Assembly (NCBI RefSeq): GCF_005502275.1
Contig: NZ_SWLZ01000003.1
Location: 186,001-250,000 of the forward strand
Origin: Robertmurraya siralis
GTDB taxonomy: Bacteria; Bacillota; Bacilli; Bacillales; Cytobacillaceae
Reading direction: 5' to 3'
Length of the DNA: 64,000 nt
Part shown: positions 26,697-34,726 of the stretch, piece by piece
Position numbering within the stretch: the stretch's first letter is position 1
How the letters are laid out: each line of letters starts with the position of its first letter
Notes under the pieces: model-generated
Told to the model about the DNA's origin: nothing
Database searches by the model: none
The model's input: only the letters and a program-made list of their open reading frames with translations
Made by a program: the position numbers and the translations under genes

Positions 26697-28045
26697 TTCG
26701 GAACACCTTCTTTCTCACTTAAATATACGACTTTTATATCTGTAATATTTGTTTTTTTCAATTGGTCTAATTTTGGCTGTAAATGTTCCCATTGAATTTC
26801 CTTTTCGAAAAACAGAAACATGTCATCATATTGATTCTCCATTATATTATAAGCATAATGCTGCACTGAAGAGTTCTCCGGATTTAAAAAGGAGAAACGG
26901 TTTCGAACACCATAATGACAGCGATCGGCTGGGTATATCGGACTTCTAGTCGTAGATTGATAATATACATTTGCCCCCATATTGGCAGCAATTCTCATTG
27001 GCATGTACATAAATTCACCTGAACCAAGCACTAAGGTTTTGGAACCGCTCCTATATTCCTTTAGCATACGACCTATATTTTTCAACCATTGAAGTGCCTC
27101 TTTTTGTTCATCAGCTGTTATTCCAAACCTTCCCGTATAGCGGGTATATGGGGAATTTACAGAGCCATTCATATACATAGCGGATGGCATTAAGACAGGA
27201 ATAGATGTAATTTGCTGCACCACTTGTAATCTTTTATAGATGGGTTCTTCATGGAAATCTTCCTCTTTAACGCTTCCTTCTACATCGATTGTTCCCTTTA
27301 TTAAACTTACGGAATGAATGGTAATGCCGAGATCACTCTCCAATGCCTGAAACTGCTCGACATGTTCTTTAGAGCGCCAATCAAGAATTGAAACGATTGT
27401 GTACGATTTCCTTGGAAACTTCTCGTGTATCGAACGGATAATATTAATTGTTGTCTTCCCTGTTGTCATTTCATCATCTACTAAAATAATCTCATTAGGC
27501 CGCTCAAACCATGGCGACTTTAAATACGCTCGATGTGAAGTTGCATGTGAATGTTCTTCTTCAAAAGTAATGCTAGGCTCTACATCATGTAGAAACTCAC
27601 GCGTTGTATGCACATATTCAGCCTTTTGAAAGGCATCAAAAAAAGCATGACCTAAAGCTGTCGCCGTTTCAGCAAAGCCAATAATAAGCGGTTCTATATT
27701 TTCAGCAACAAAAGGAGAGATATTTTGTGGAAATTGATTTTTTTTAAATTGACTCACCAAAAGCGGCAGCTGCTCAGGAGTAACCCCTTTTACGACTTCT
27801 AAATATCTCGCTGCTAAAAGAGCACCTATGTGGAGCCCCTTTTGCGGTGAAATGGGAATATGCTTCCCAAGGACTTTACTAACAAATAAAAAAGAGCGTT
27901 TTTTATTAATCCTTGCTGCCATTTCGAATAAATCTTCTAATGAAAGCTGATACGGGTTGTCTTGAATTGCTAATTTAACTGTAAGTCCGTCTAAAATTTT
28001 ATACGTAATTGTTTTGTTTAAGAAGGTCGACATATGTGTATTCAT
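26681..28045 (-). CDS. Phosphoribosyltransferase with C-terminal TRSP domain
   Basis: About 454 residues. An orotate-PRTase-like domain carries the PRPP motif ILVDDEMTTGKTTIN; the C-terminal domain has the TRSP signature (TTRSPIYPADRCHYG). This fusion is diagnostic of the biosynthetic module of Ter stress loci. The ATG at 28045 follows GGGGTG; it overlaps the HpcH-family gene by 47 bases. Substrate unknown; condensation of PRPP with a base-like compound is inferred from the fold. Confidence 0.82.
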   Translation of the reverse strand: MNTHMSTFLNKTITYKILDGLTVKLAIQDNPYQLSLEDLFEMAARINKKRSFLFVSKVLGKHIPISPQKGLHIGALLAARYLEVVKGVTPEQLPLLVSQFKKNQFPQNISPFVAENIEPLIIGFAETATALGHAFFDAFQKAEYVHTTREFLHDVEPSITFEEEHSHATSHRAYLKSPWFERPNEIILVDDEMTTGKTTINIIRSIHEKFPRKSYTIVSILDWRSKEHVEQFQALESDLGITIHSVSLIKGTIDVEGSVKEEDFHEEPIYKRLQVVQQITSIPVLMPSAMYMNGSVNSPYTRYTGRFGITADEQKEALQWLKNIGRMLKEYRSGSKTLVLGSGEFMYMPMRIAANMGANVYYQSTTRSPIYPADRCHYGVRNRFSFLNPENSSVQHYAYNIMENQYDDMFLFFEKEIQWEHLQPKLDQLKKTNITDIKVVYLSEKEGVPKWIRY

Positions 28046-29186
28046 TTTGTAGCACCCCATAAGTTTCCGATTTAAGCATAATCTTTTGAGCCCAATAGAG
28101 ATGTGGCTTAAGTTCATTCATTTTGTTGGCAAAAGAACTTTTTAACACTCCTATCTCCCCATTCCCTTCAGCAATAATATGTGCAGCATCCGTGTATTCT
28201 TCATACGAGATTGCATTTAATGCTTGTACAGTTTGAATATGTGTTGGGTGAATAATCGTCTTGCCAACAATTCCATTGGCAATGTCCATTAAAATTTCCC
28301 TTATAAAACCATCCATATGGCTGCCGATAATTTCCTTGCGAAGCTTTAGTCCTTCTTTGCCGTACCTCTCCAAAAAGGGAGTTTCTCTTATTTGCGGCTT
28401 TAATACCCTCTCTGGAGAAGAAAAATATTCCCAAACCGGACCTGAGACAACATATGGGCTGTCTAAACGTACAAACATATTAATAATATCCGCGATGCAA
28501 TCACGAATAACAGCTATATCATAAACAGTCGTATCTGAATTCCGCCGGATTCCAAATAATCCTGAAAAATCAGTTGCTCCAATTCGGACGTTTAATACAT
28601 TGTTTTTATATTGATCAAGTATATTTTTAATATTTAATAATTCCTGTTCCCTTGATTCTTTATAAATAATCTCCTTTGTTTCAAGAATAGGCATAGCATA
28701 CAATGGAGAACGACTATTACTTAAATGAGCAATCTCATGTAAAATTGCCTCCCCATTTCCTTGACGAAATTTAGGAATAACAATGCCTGTAATCACTTCT
28801 CTTCGTTCGCCAAGTAAAGCAATTAAGCGTCTTAACTGCTCATTGTTTCTTACGCGAATAAAAATGAGTGGAAGCTCTTCGATGTCGATATAGCCTTTTT
28901 CAATTCCTTCATAAAGCTGAGAGAGTTCATGCAAAAGCATCATTTCTGCCTTTTCCACTTCATTATCACCGATCGCATCTTCTAAACAGATCACAAGCGA
29001 TGTTAGGCCAGCATGTTTTTTTGTCAGAACATCCTCATGGATATTCTTTTTCGTTGCCGGCATATACAAGGTTCCACCAAGTCCATATGAAAGAATTTCA
29101 CGAGGAGAATACTTACTAAATGAAGTAGGACGCTTGAAAAAAAATTGCTTGATATCATCGTCATAAAGATTTGAAAAAAATCTCAT
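27999..29186 (-). CDS. HpcH/HpaI-CitE-like lyase of the Ter module
   Basis: A 395-residue TIM-barrel protein of the HpcH/HpaI aldolase/citrate-lyase beta-like superfamily. It has the metal/phosphate motifs LVICLEDAIGD (acidic metal ligand) and IPKFRQG, and the conserved IRIGATDFSGLFG segment. Enzymes of this fold cleave or form C-C bonds in acyl-CoA or keto-acid compounds. In Ter loci it is predicted to supply a precursor for the PRTases. ATG at 29186 follows AAGGAGAAGG; the longer in-frame start to 29228 lacks a site. It is preceded by a hairpin terminator at 29235-29273. Confidence 0.82.
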   Translation of the reverse strand: MRFFSNLYDDDIKQFFFKRPTSFSKYSPREILSYGLGGTLYMPATKKNIHEDVLTKKHAGLTSLVICLEDAIGDNEVEKAEMMLLHELSQLYEGIEKGYIDIEELPLIFIRVRNNEQLRRLIALLGERREVITGIVIPKFRQGNGEAILHEIAHLSNSRSPLYAMPILETKEIIYKESREQELLNIKNILDQYKNNVLNVRIGATDFSGLFGIRRNSDTTVYDIAVIRDCIADIINMFVRLDSPYVVSGPVWEYFSSPERVLKPQIRETPFLERYGKEGLKLRKEIIGSHMDGFIREILMDIANGIVGKTIIHPTHIQTVQALNAISYEEYTDAAHIIAEGNGEIGVLKSSFANKMNELKPHLYWAQKIMLKSETYGVLQNEYTYVDLLKQNNYV

Positions 29187-29234
29187 TAAACCTTCTCCTT
29201 CTTTTTTTGATCCGTATGATTTCAACATAATTTT

Positions 29235-29273
29235 AAAAAAGAAAGGGAGCGGACTCTACGTCTGTTCCCTTTC
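29235..29273 (-). terminator. Terminator-like hairpin between terC and HpcH gene
   Basis: Minus-strand arms GAAAGGGAACAGAC and GTCCGCTCCCTTTC (imperfect) are followed by TTTTTTAAAA. It would reduce read-through from terC into the biosynthetic genes. Confidence 0.75.
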
Positions 29274-29306
29274 ACAACTGTATATGCCTGATTTCTTGGT
29301 TTTCAT

Positions 29307-30080
29307 TTATAGATTCTGAGCTTCAGATTGCTTTTTCTTGTTTCGGAAATGAATTATAAAAGTGACCGCAAAAGCAATGAGTAAAATAATAAAGAAGTAG
29401 ATATGATCAATATGAATATCAACTACACCTAATAACATTTTTACTGATATAATCAAAATCAGTACATATGCGGTTGTTTCAATCTCTGGCACGCGATCAA
29501 TCAGTTTTAAGAAGATACCAGCTACACCACGCATCATTAGCACTCCGAGCATACCACCGAGCAACAGAACCCAAATTTCTTGGCTGATTCCAAACGCAGC
29601 CAAGACACTATCAATAGAGAAAGCGATGTCCATTAGTTCAACTGCCGCAACTGTTCCCCAGAAATTACCAAACAAACGAATTAGCAAGCCGCTTTTATTG
29701 ATACCTTCAAGCTCTTCCTCACCACTATCATTTTCTTTCCTTTTATCCATAAAGTACTTGATTGCCAACCATGCCAAATATCCTGCACCCAGTATCTTTA
29801 CCCACCAAAATTCAATAAGGTAAACCCCTACACCGATGGCAAGAAAACGGAATATATATGCGCCAAGTAATCCGTAAAACAAAGCTTTTTTCCTTTGTTT
29901 TTCCGGCAAATGCTTTACCATGACCGCAAGAACAAGAGCGTTATCAGCTGAAAGCAACCCTTCCATAATAACTAGTGTACCAATCAATCCCCAGGATACA
30001 GGGTCACTTAATGCCTCCACCCACATGTTCCAATCGAAAAACATGGCATATGTATCTAAAATTCCTTGTAATATTGACAT
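29307..30080 (-). CDS. yceF: TerC family integral membrane protein (YceF)
   Basis: A 257-residue TerC protein with about seven membrane helices. The conserved acidic and Asn residues of the family lie in GLLSADNALVLAVMV and in MDIAFSIDSVLAAFGIS. TerC proteins interact with TerD/TerB in tellurite resistance, and Bacillus relatives are implicated in metal (manganese) export to exoenzymes. It is the second gene of the first Ter unit, 88 bases after a terD that is closed by a hairpin. Confidence 0.94.
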   Translation of the reverse strand: MSILQGILDTYAMFFDWNMWVEALSDPVSWGLIGTLVIMEGLLSADNALVLAVMVKHLPEKQRKKALFYGLLGAYIFRFLAIGVGVYLIEFWWVKILGAGYLAWLAIKYFMDKRKENDSGEEELEGINKSGLLIRLFGNFWGTVAAVELMDIAFSIDSVLAAFGISQEIWVLLLGGMLGVLMMRGVAGIFLKLIDRVPEIETTAYVLILIISVKMLLGVVDIHIDHIYFFIILLIAFAVTFIIHFRNKKKQSEAQNL

Positions 30081-30121
30081 TCAAGATGTTCCTCCCAAAT
30101 TGTAAATGAAATGATTGCTCT

Positions 30122-30150
30122 AGAAAGACTCGGCATTAGCCGAGCCTTTT
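30122..30150 (-). terminator. Hairpin terminator between terD and terC
   Basis: Minus-strand arms GGCTCGGC and GCCGAGTC with loop TAAT are followed by TTTCT. It would make terD mRNA more abundant than terC mRNA from the shared promoter. Confidence 0.7.
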
Positions 30151-30168
30151 AGTAAAACTTTTATAAAC

Positions 30169-30750
30169 TTAACCAACTTGTAAGCCAAAATCTCGTGCGA
30201 GTGCAGCTAAACCGCCTTGATAACCACTGCCAATGGCACTGAACTTCCACTCGCCATTGTGTCGATATAACTCTCCCACCACAAGTGCAGTTTCAATGGA
30301 GAAATCTTCTCCAAGGTCATAGCGAATTAACTCTTCATTCGTATCTCCATTCAAAACTCGTACGTAAGCATTTGAAACCTGTCCAAAATTTTGGCTTCTT
30401 GCTTCCGCATCATGTATGGTAATAGTAAAAGTTACACGTTGAATGCTTGATGGGACGTCATTTAAAGAAATTTTTACTTGCTCATCATCTCCATCGCCTT
30501 CACCAGTTCTATTATCACCAGTATGTACAACCGAACCGTTGCCTCCAGTTGTATTATTATAGAAAACGAAATCATTTTCTGAAGCTACTTTGCCATTTTC
30601 ACCTAATAAAAATATAGATGCGTCTAAATCAAAGTCATTTCCACCATCATATTTATTCGTATCCCAGCCTAAACCAACGATTACCTTTGAGAGACCTGGA
30701 TTTGTTTTTGTTAAATCCACCTTTTGTCCTTTTGATAAACTAACCGCCAT
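30169..30750 (-). CDS. terD: TerD family stress protein (3)
   Basis: A 193-residue TerD protein very like the one at 20211-20792 ([28 protein letters not shown]). The calcium-site acidic residues are all present. RBS TTGGAGG precedes the ATG. It is the first gene of the main Ter transcription unit, reached from the ECF-type promoter at 30869-30894, and followed by its own hairpin. High expression relative to downstream genes is expected under stress. Confidence 0.94.
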   Translation of the reverse strand: MAVSLSKGQKVDLTKTNPGLSKVIVGLGWDTNKYDGGNDFDLDASIFLLGENGKVASENDFVFYNNTTGGNGSVVHTGDNRTGEGDGDDEQVKISLNDVPSSIQRVTFTITIHDAEARSQNFGQVSNAYVRVLNGDTNEELIRYDLGEDFSIETALVVGELYRHNGEWKFSAIGSGYQGGLAALARDFGLQVG

Positions 30751-30868
30751 TTTATTACCTCCAAATTTGATAAGTTCATTTCATCAAGAAAACGAACAAG
30801 ATGACGACTTTCAGTGTCATTGTGTTTGCTCTCCTGCATCAAAGCTCTCTCATTTCCTTTTATCTTAA

Positions 30869-30894
30869 TACGTTTATGCCCTATTAAAGTTTCA
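30869..30894 (-). promoter_or_regulatory. ECF sigma (SigW/SigM-type) promoter for terD-terC-biosynthetic module
   Basis: On the minus strand, TGAAAC (30889-30894) and CGTA (30869-30872) stand 16 bases apart, followed by TTAAG. This is an excellent SigW-class match, about 120 bases upstream of terD. Confidence 0.8.
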
Positions 30895-30924
30895 CAACAT
30901 ATTTATATTTTTTCATAAATTTTT

Positions 30925-30968
30925 ATGAATTTCAATTAAGTTGACTAATTAACTTGATTGAAATTCAT
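30925..30968 (-). terminator. Rho-independent terminator after ypjP
   Basis: Minus-strand arms ATGAATTTCAATCAAGTT and AACTTAATTGAAATTCAT pair with one mismatch. It insulates the Ter promoter from ypjP. Confidence 0.75.
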
Positions 30969-30992
30969 AGTTATAACTGACAACTCAACCTG

Positions 30993-31583
30993 TTAGCTCA
31001 TCCATTTAGGTGGGGTATTTTTATCCCAGTAAATAGAACCTAACTCATGATGTTCTTCAAAATTGTCCACCGCTGTATGATAATGGAAATTAAACCAATA
31101 CCCCGCTTGTGGAGGATGATCTTTTCTTACATGAAAGCGAATAAGCTCTTGGTTTTTCCCCTTGTCCGCAATATGAAATATTTTTTCCGTATCTCCACCG
31201 GTTGGTGCTTCCGAAATGACAAGGTTTTTTATTTCATCCTCCTCATAGTGCGAAGCAATGGATTGAATGGCCGCTTCAATATTTGGAAGAATAATCTCTT
31301 TAAATTCATCCTCTATTACCGGTCTAATTCGCTCACCAAATTTAATATAGGACTGTGACTCTGCATCTTTAATCAATTTGTGTAATGCATCTTCTTCAGA
31401 TAGCGGGGTTTGTATAAACGTGATTTCATCATGTGAAAGAGAATTCTCATCTGCTTTCGATTGAAACGTATCACGTTTCGGCGGTTTATTGTCAACAAGA
31501 TCATATATTTGTGAAGGTGAAACAAGTCCAAACGTTAAGACTGTCACCAATACGACAATAGATTTACGCAACCAATTTGGCAT
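30993..31583 (-). CDS. ypjP: YpjP family protein
   Basis: A 196-residue YpjP homologue with an N-terminal membrane or signal segment (SIVVLVTVLTFGLVSP). The C-terminal part ends FNFHYHTAVDNFEEHHELGSIYW, a His-rich region typical of the family. Function unknown. ATG follows GGGAGGG and begins 5 bases after the aminotransferase stop. In B. subtilis ypjP lies next to ypjQ and thyB; here the Ter locus separates it from thyA-folA. Confidence 0.85.
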   Translation of the reverse strand: MPNWLRKSIVVLVTVLTFGLVSPSQIYDLVDNKPPKRDTFQSKADENSLSHDEITFIQTPLSEEDALHKLIKDAESQSYIKFGERIRPVIEDEFKEIILPNIEAAIQSIASHYEEDEIKNLVISEAPTGGDTEKIFHIADKGKNQELIRFHVRKDHPPQAGYWFNFHYHTAVDNFEEHHELGSIYWDKNTPPKWMS

Positions 31584-31587
31584 GCTG

Positions 31588-32768
31588 CTATCCCTCCCTT
31601 ACTGCGTGGAATAATCCACTTTTCTCTATTTGATTCAGTCCTTTTTTTAACATTTCTTCTGACTGAACAAGTGCTATTCTTACGTAACCTTCGCCCCATT
31701 TTCCAAATGCATTTCCAGGCGTAACAACGACGTTCGCTTCTTCTATTAATGTAAAAGCAAATTCCTTTGCCGTAAAACCTTGTGGAATTTCTGCCCATAT
31801 AAACATGGAAGCCTCCGGAGAGCTCACTTCCAGCCCAATTGCTGAAAACCTCCGATTAGGGTATCTCTTCTTTTGCGATAAATCACGCGATTTTTTTCCA
31901 AAAATTCTGAAGGTTGATCTAAAGCCACTGTTGCAGCAGCTTGGATTGGCAAAAAGACTCCATAATCTAAGTTCGACTTTAACCTTTTTAACAATTGCAG
32001 AAGTTCATGGTTTCCAGCAGCATATGCAATTCTACAGCCTGCCATATTAAAGCTTTTAGATAATGAATTCATTTCAATCCCAACATCTTTGGCACCGTCA
32101 ACTGATAGAAAACTCACTGGTTTTCTATCATAATAAAGCTCCGAATAAGCAAAATCATGTAAAATAACAATATTATGTCTTTTCGCAAACGTGATCGCAG
32201 CTTTAAAAAAGCCTTCAGACGCGACAACCGGAATAGGATTACCAGGATAATTTAAAATCATTAACTTTGCTTTTTCACACACTTCTAGCGGAATGTCCTC
32301 TAAGCTCGGTAAATATCCAGATTCCTTTTTTAAAGGCATCGGATACATGGTAGCCCCTGCCATAGACACCCCTGCCGCGTAAGCAGTATAGCCTGGATCT
32401 GGTACGAGCACATAATCTTCTGGCTCACAGAGAGCCATCGGCAAGTGAACGAGACCATCCTGAGAACCCATCAACGTAAGAACTTCATTATCGCAATCTA
32501 ACTCGACTTGATAATTCCTCATATAATAATTCGTGATGGCTCGATGGAAATCCTCTGTTCCTTTTAGAGCATAACCAAACTTATTTGGGTTGGCAGCTTC
32601 CTCTGCCAAAGTCTGTAAAACAGATGGAGGTGGTGCTAAATCGGGGCTCCCAATACTCAAATCAATCAATTCAATTCCTTGAGCTACTTTAGCTTTTTTG
32701 ATATCTGCCAGCTCCGTAAAAATATTCTCTTGGAAAGCCTTCATTCGACGAGCACTATGTATCAGCAT
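31588..32768 (-). pseudogene. PLP aminotransferase (class I/II), frameshifted
   Basis: An aminotransferase like LL-diaminopimelate/aspartate family enzymes, read in two frames. The 5' part (31824-32768) carries the fold-type I features, including the PLP-lysine motif SLSKSFNMAGCRIAY and YPGNP. It stops early at LGWK. The missing C-terminal 80 residues (ASMFIWAEIPQGF ... GEGYVRIALV) continue in the -1 frame from about 31825. Restoring one base there gives a full-length protein of about 390 residues. No slippery heptamer is present at the site, so a deletion or a sequencing error is likelier than programmed frameshifting. A TTG-ATG start at 32768 follows AAAGATGGGGA. Confidence 0.85.
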
Positions 32769-32990
32769 CAACTTTTCCCCATCTTTCTTTCGACTAAATA
32801 TTTCTATTATGAATAAATTTACTCTATTACTCGTATTCTAAGTTAAACATAGCTATACTTTATAATATAAATTATACATTTATTACGTCTTTAAGGGAAA
32901 AGAAGTTTCATTTTTTTATATTCTATTTTATCTATCGTTCGTACTAAGTGAAAACACAATATGCGACAAAGAACATGAAAGGAGTGAAAC

Positions 32991-33071
32991 GTGGTGGATT
33001 GGACGATTCTTGTCGTAATTAGCAGCCTGCTGTTACTTGCATACTTCGTGTATTTAGCAATAGCTGATTAA
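32991..33071 (+). CDS. KdpF-like 26-residue membrane peptide
   Basis: A tiny ORF, GTG start, with GGAGTG at good spacing, encoding one hydrophobic helix (ILVVISSLLLLAYFVYLAIAD). The LLLLAYFVYLAI pattern resembles KdpF, the small stabilising subunit of the Kdp potassium ATPase, but no kdpABC genes are in the window. It could also be an unrelated membrane peptide or a type I toxin-like product. Either GTG (32991 or 32994) may start it. The hairpin at 33076-33117 follows directly. Confidence 0.5.
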   Translation: MVDWTILVVISSLLLLAYFVYLAIAD

Positions 33072-33075
33072 TTTT

Positions 33076-33117
33076 CTTACAGATACCGTGAAACTTGGAT
33101 TTCACTGTATCTGTAAG
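33076..33117. terminator. Convergent hairpin at ends of KdpF-like ORF and ypiP
   Basis: Arms CTTACAGATA and TATCTGTAAG, with inner GTGAAA/TTTCAC, form a strong hairpin overlapping the last codons of ypiP. It lacks a clear T run on either side, so it may end both transcripts weakly. Confidence 0.55.
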
Positions 33118-33878
33118 ATTCCATAATGAAATTTAGCCGTTTTGCGACGCATTACTTGAAAGCCAAATTTAGCAAAGCGCTTGCTTTTATAGTGATCTTT
33201 TAATACCACTCTCTCTTTTGCCACCCTTTTGGCATGGTCTATCAAATCTTGAGTTATGTCCTCATACAAAGCAAATTTTGTTAATTCTTTTATGCCATCT
33301 GACTCTAGTATTTGGTGTTCAAACATCGGATCGAGATAAACACAATCATAACTGCAACTTTCTAATTTTTTTAAATGTTCAAGTGACAAACAATTCACGA
33401 CTGAAATACGCTTTAAAGCTGCATTGATTTCAGCGTCCACTGCATCCCATGACTGGAGACCTTTTTCCACGATATAAGCAATAAATGGATTACCTTCTAT
33501 TCCTACTACATTTCCTTCACCGCCCACGACAAAACTTGCCACAATACTATCGGAAGCAAGACCGAGCGTACAATCTAACAGTTGTGAGCCTTTTTTGAGC
33601 TGACATGCCTCAATGAATGGATCGTTCTCTCCTGCCTGCAACCGCTTTATACGAAACATGCTAGAATTCGGATGAAAGAAGAATGGCTGCCTTTCCCCTA
33701 AAGGATACAATTCTAACCTTTCCTTTCCTACAACAAGGCAATCATCAGCGTAAATTTCCTGAAGAGCTCGAACTGAACGTTTTAATCTCGGTGCATAATC
33801 TATTTTTAAATCCGCTGCGATCATCTGAGCTTCCTTGATCATTTTTTCTTTTGTACGACCAGCTGTAGTTACAAACAT
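33102..33878 (-). CDS. ypiP: YpiP, class I SAM-dependent methyltransferase
   Basis: A 258-residue methyltransferase-like protein. The SAM-binding glycine segment is LLDCTLGLASDSIVASFVVGG-like (motif I, about 95-115), with an acidic GIEGN strand end and YLDPMFEHQI (motif IV, DPM-type). Target unknown; DPM-type enzymes often methylate nucleic acid bases. In B. subtilis ypiP neighbours ypjP and yphP, an order kept here on either side of the broken aminotransferase. The 3' end overlaps the hairpin above. Confidence 0.8.
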   Translation of the reverse strand: MFVTTAGRTKEKMIKEAQMIAADLKIDYAPRLKRSVRALQEIYADDCLVVGKERLELYPLGERQPFFFHPNSSMFRIKRLQAGENDPFIEACQLKKGSQLLDCTLGLASDSIVASFVVGGEGNVVGIEGNPFIAYIVEKGLQSWDAVDAEINAALKRISVVNCLSLEHLKKLESCSYDCVYLDPMFEHQILESDGIKELTKFALYEDITQDLIDHAKRVAKERVVLKDHYKSKRFAKFGFQVMRRKTAKFHYGILQIQ

Positions 33879-33905
33879 ATCCTCACCTGAATTTCCTTTT
33901 TATAG

Positions 33906-34037
33906 ATTTTGTTATATATCGGTTATTGTTAATTTTTCGCTTATTTTCTCTCTGACTTTCAATATAACTAAAAAGACGTGTGAAACCAAGGCTTCACACG
34001 AAATGAACTAAAACAAACTATATTGTTTAACAAAGCT
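33906..34037. repeat. Dispersed palindromic repeat, most complete CGTGTGA copy
   Basis: Outer arms are TTTTGTTATATATCGGTTA and (inverted) GCTTTGTTAAACAATA. The core hairpin is CGTGTGAA (33977-33984) with TTCACACG (33993-34000) followed by AAATGA, as in the copy at 17155-17275. Confidence 0.65.
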
Positions 34038-34041
34038 TTAT

Positions 34042-34075
34042 AAAAAAAGTAAAAGGACGTCCTTGACATCCTTTT
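34042..34075 (-). terminator. Rho-independent terminator after yphP
   Basis: Minus-strand arms AAAAGGATGTC and GACGTCCTTTT with loop AAG are followed by ACTTTTTTT. Confidence 0.85.
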
Positions 34076-34090
34076 CATCATAACGATAAC

Positions 34091-34528
34091 TTATTTACAA
34101 TGATTTTCAAATGCAACTAATAAGTTTTCCATAATCGCTTCCATTGAATGATCTTCAATCTCGTGTCTTGGAATAAAATGAACAACTTCTTTGCCTTTTA
34201 AAATGGCCATGGATGGAGACGACGGTTCAAACCCTACAAAGTATTCACGCATCTTTGCGGTCGCCTCTTTTTCTTGACCCGCGAACACAGTAACAAGCTG
34301 ATCCGGCTTTTTCTCTGCTCTAAGCACTGCTTGAGTTACCGCTGGACGAGCAAGCCCCGCAGCACAGCCACATACCGAATTAACCACTACTAATGTCGTA
34401 CCTTCGGCATTTTCCATAAAGTCCTCTACTTCATTTGGTGTTAGAAGCTCCTGAAACCCTGCTTGAACAAGTTCTTCACGCATTGGTCGCACCATTTGCT
34501 TCATATATTCTTCATATGCCATTGACAT
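34091..34528 (-). CDS. yphP: Bacilliredoxin BrxA/YphP
   Basis: A 145-residue bacilliredoxin that removes bacillithiol from mixed disulfides on proteins. The redox motif is the unusual CGC at C53-G54-C55 (SVCGCAAGLARP), identical to B. subtilis YphP, with conserved FIPRHEIE near the C-terminus. The ATG at 34528 lies 10 bases after AAGGAGG; an ATG three codons earlier is too close to it. Bacillithiol use fits a Bacillaceae host. Confidence 0.96.
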   Translation of the reverse strand: MSMAYEEYMKQMVRPMREELVQAGFQELLTPNEVEDFMENAEGTTLVVVNSVCGCAAGLARPAVTQAVLRAEKKPDQLVTVFAGQEKEATAKMREYFVGFEPSSPSMAILKGKEVVHFIPRHEIEDHSMEAIMENLLVAFENHCK

Positions 34529-34677
34529 AATGAACATCCCTCCTTAAATGAATTCCAATAACAGCATACTATATTTTTGGGTGTTGAAGCAATTTGTTAG
34601 CATCTTCAATACGACTGAATATTCCGAATTTTAAAACTTACAAAATTTGTAGAATCCCCCTATAAATTTGTCTACTA

Positions 34678-34705
34678 TTGTCCTATTATTAAAGATAGAT
34701 ATATT
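34678..34705 (+). promoter_or_regulatory. Candidate sigma-A promoter of deacetylase gene
   Basis: TTGTCC (34678-34683) and TATATT (34700-34705) stand 16 bases apart, leaving a short leader before the ribosome-binding site. Confidence 0.45.
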
Positions 34706-34726
34706 GTAGGAGAGGAAGTCCTAAGC

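Noticed and set aside
31800-31830. Programmed ribosomal frameshift in the aminotransferase
   Set aside because: No slippery heptamer or downstream pseudoknot was seen around LGWK-stop, so an indel is simpler.
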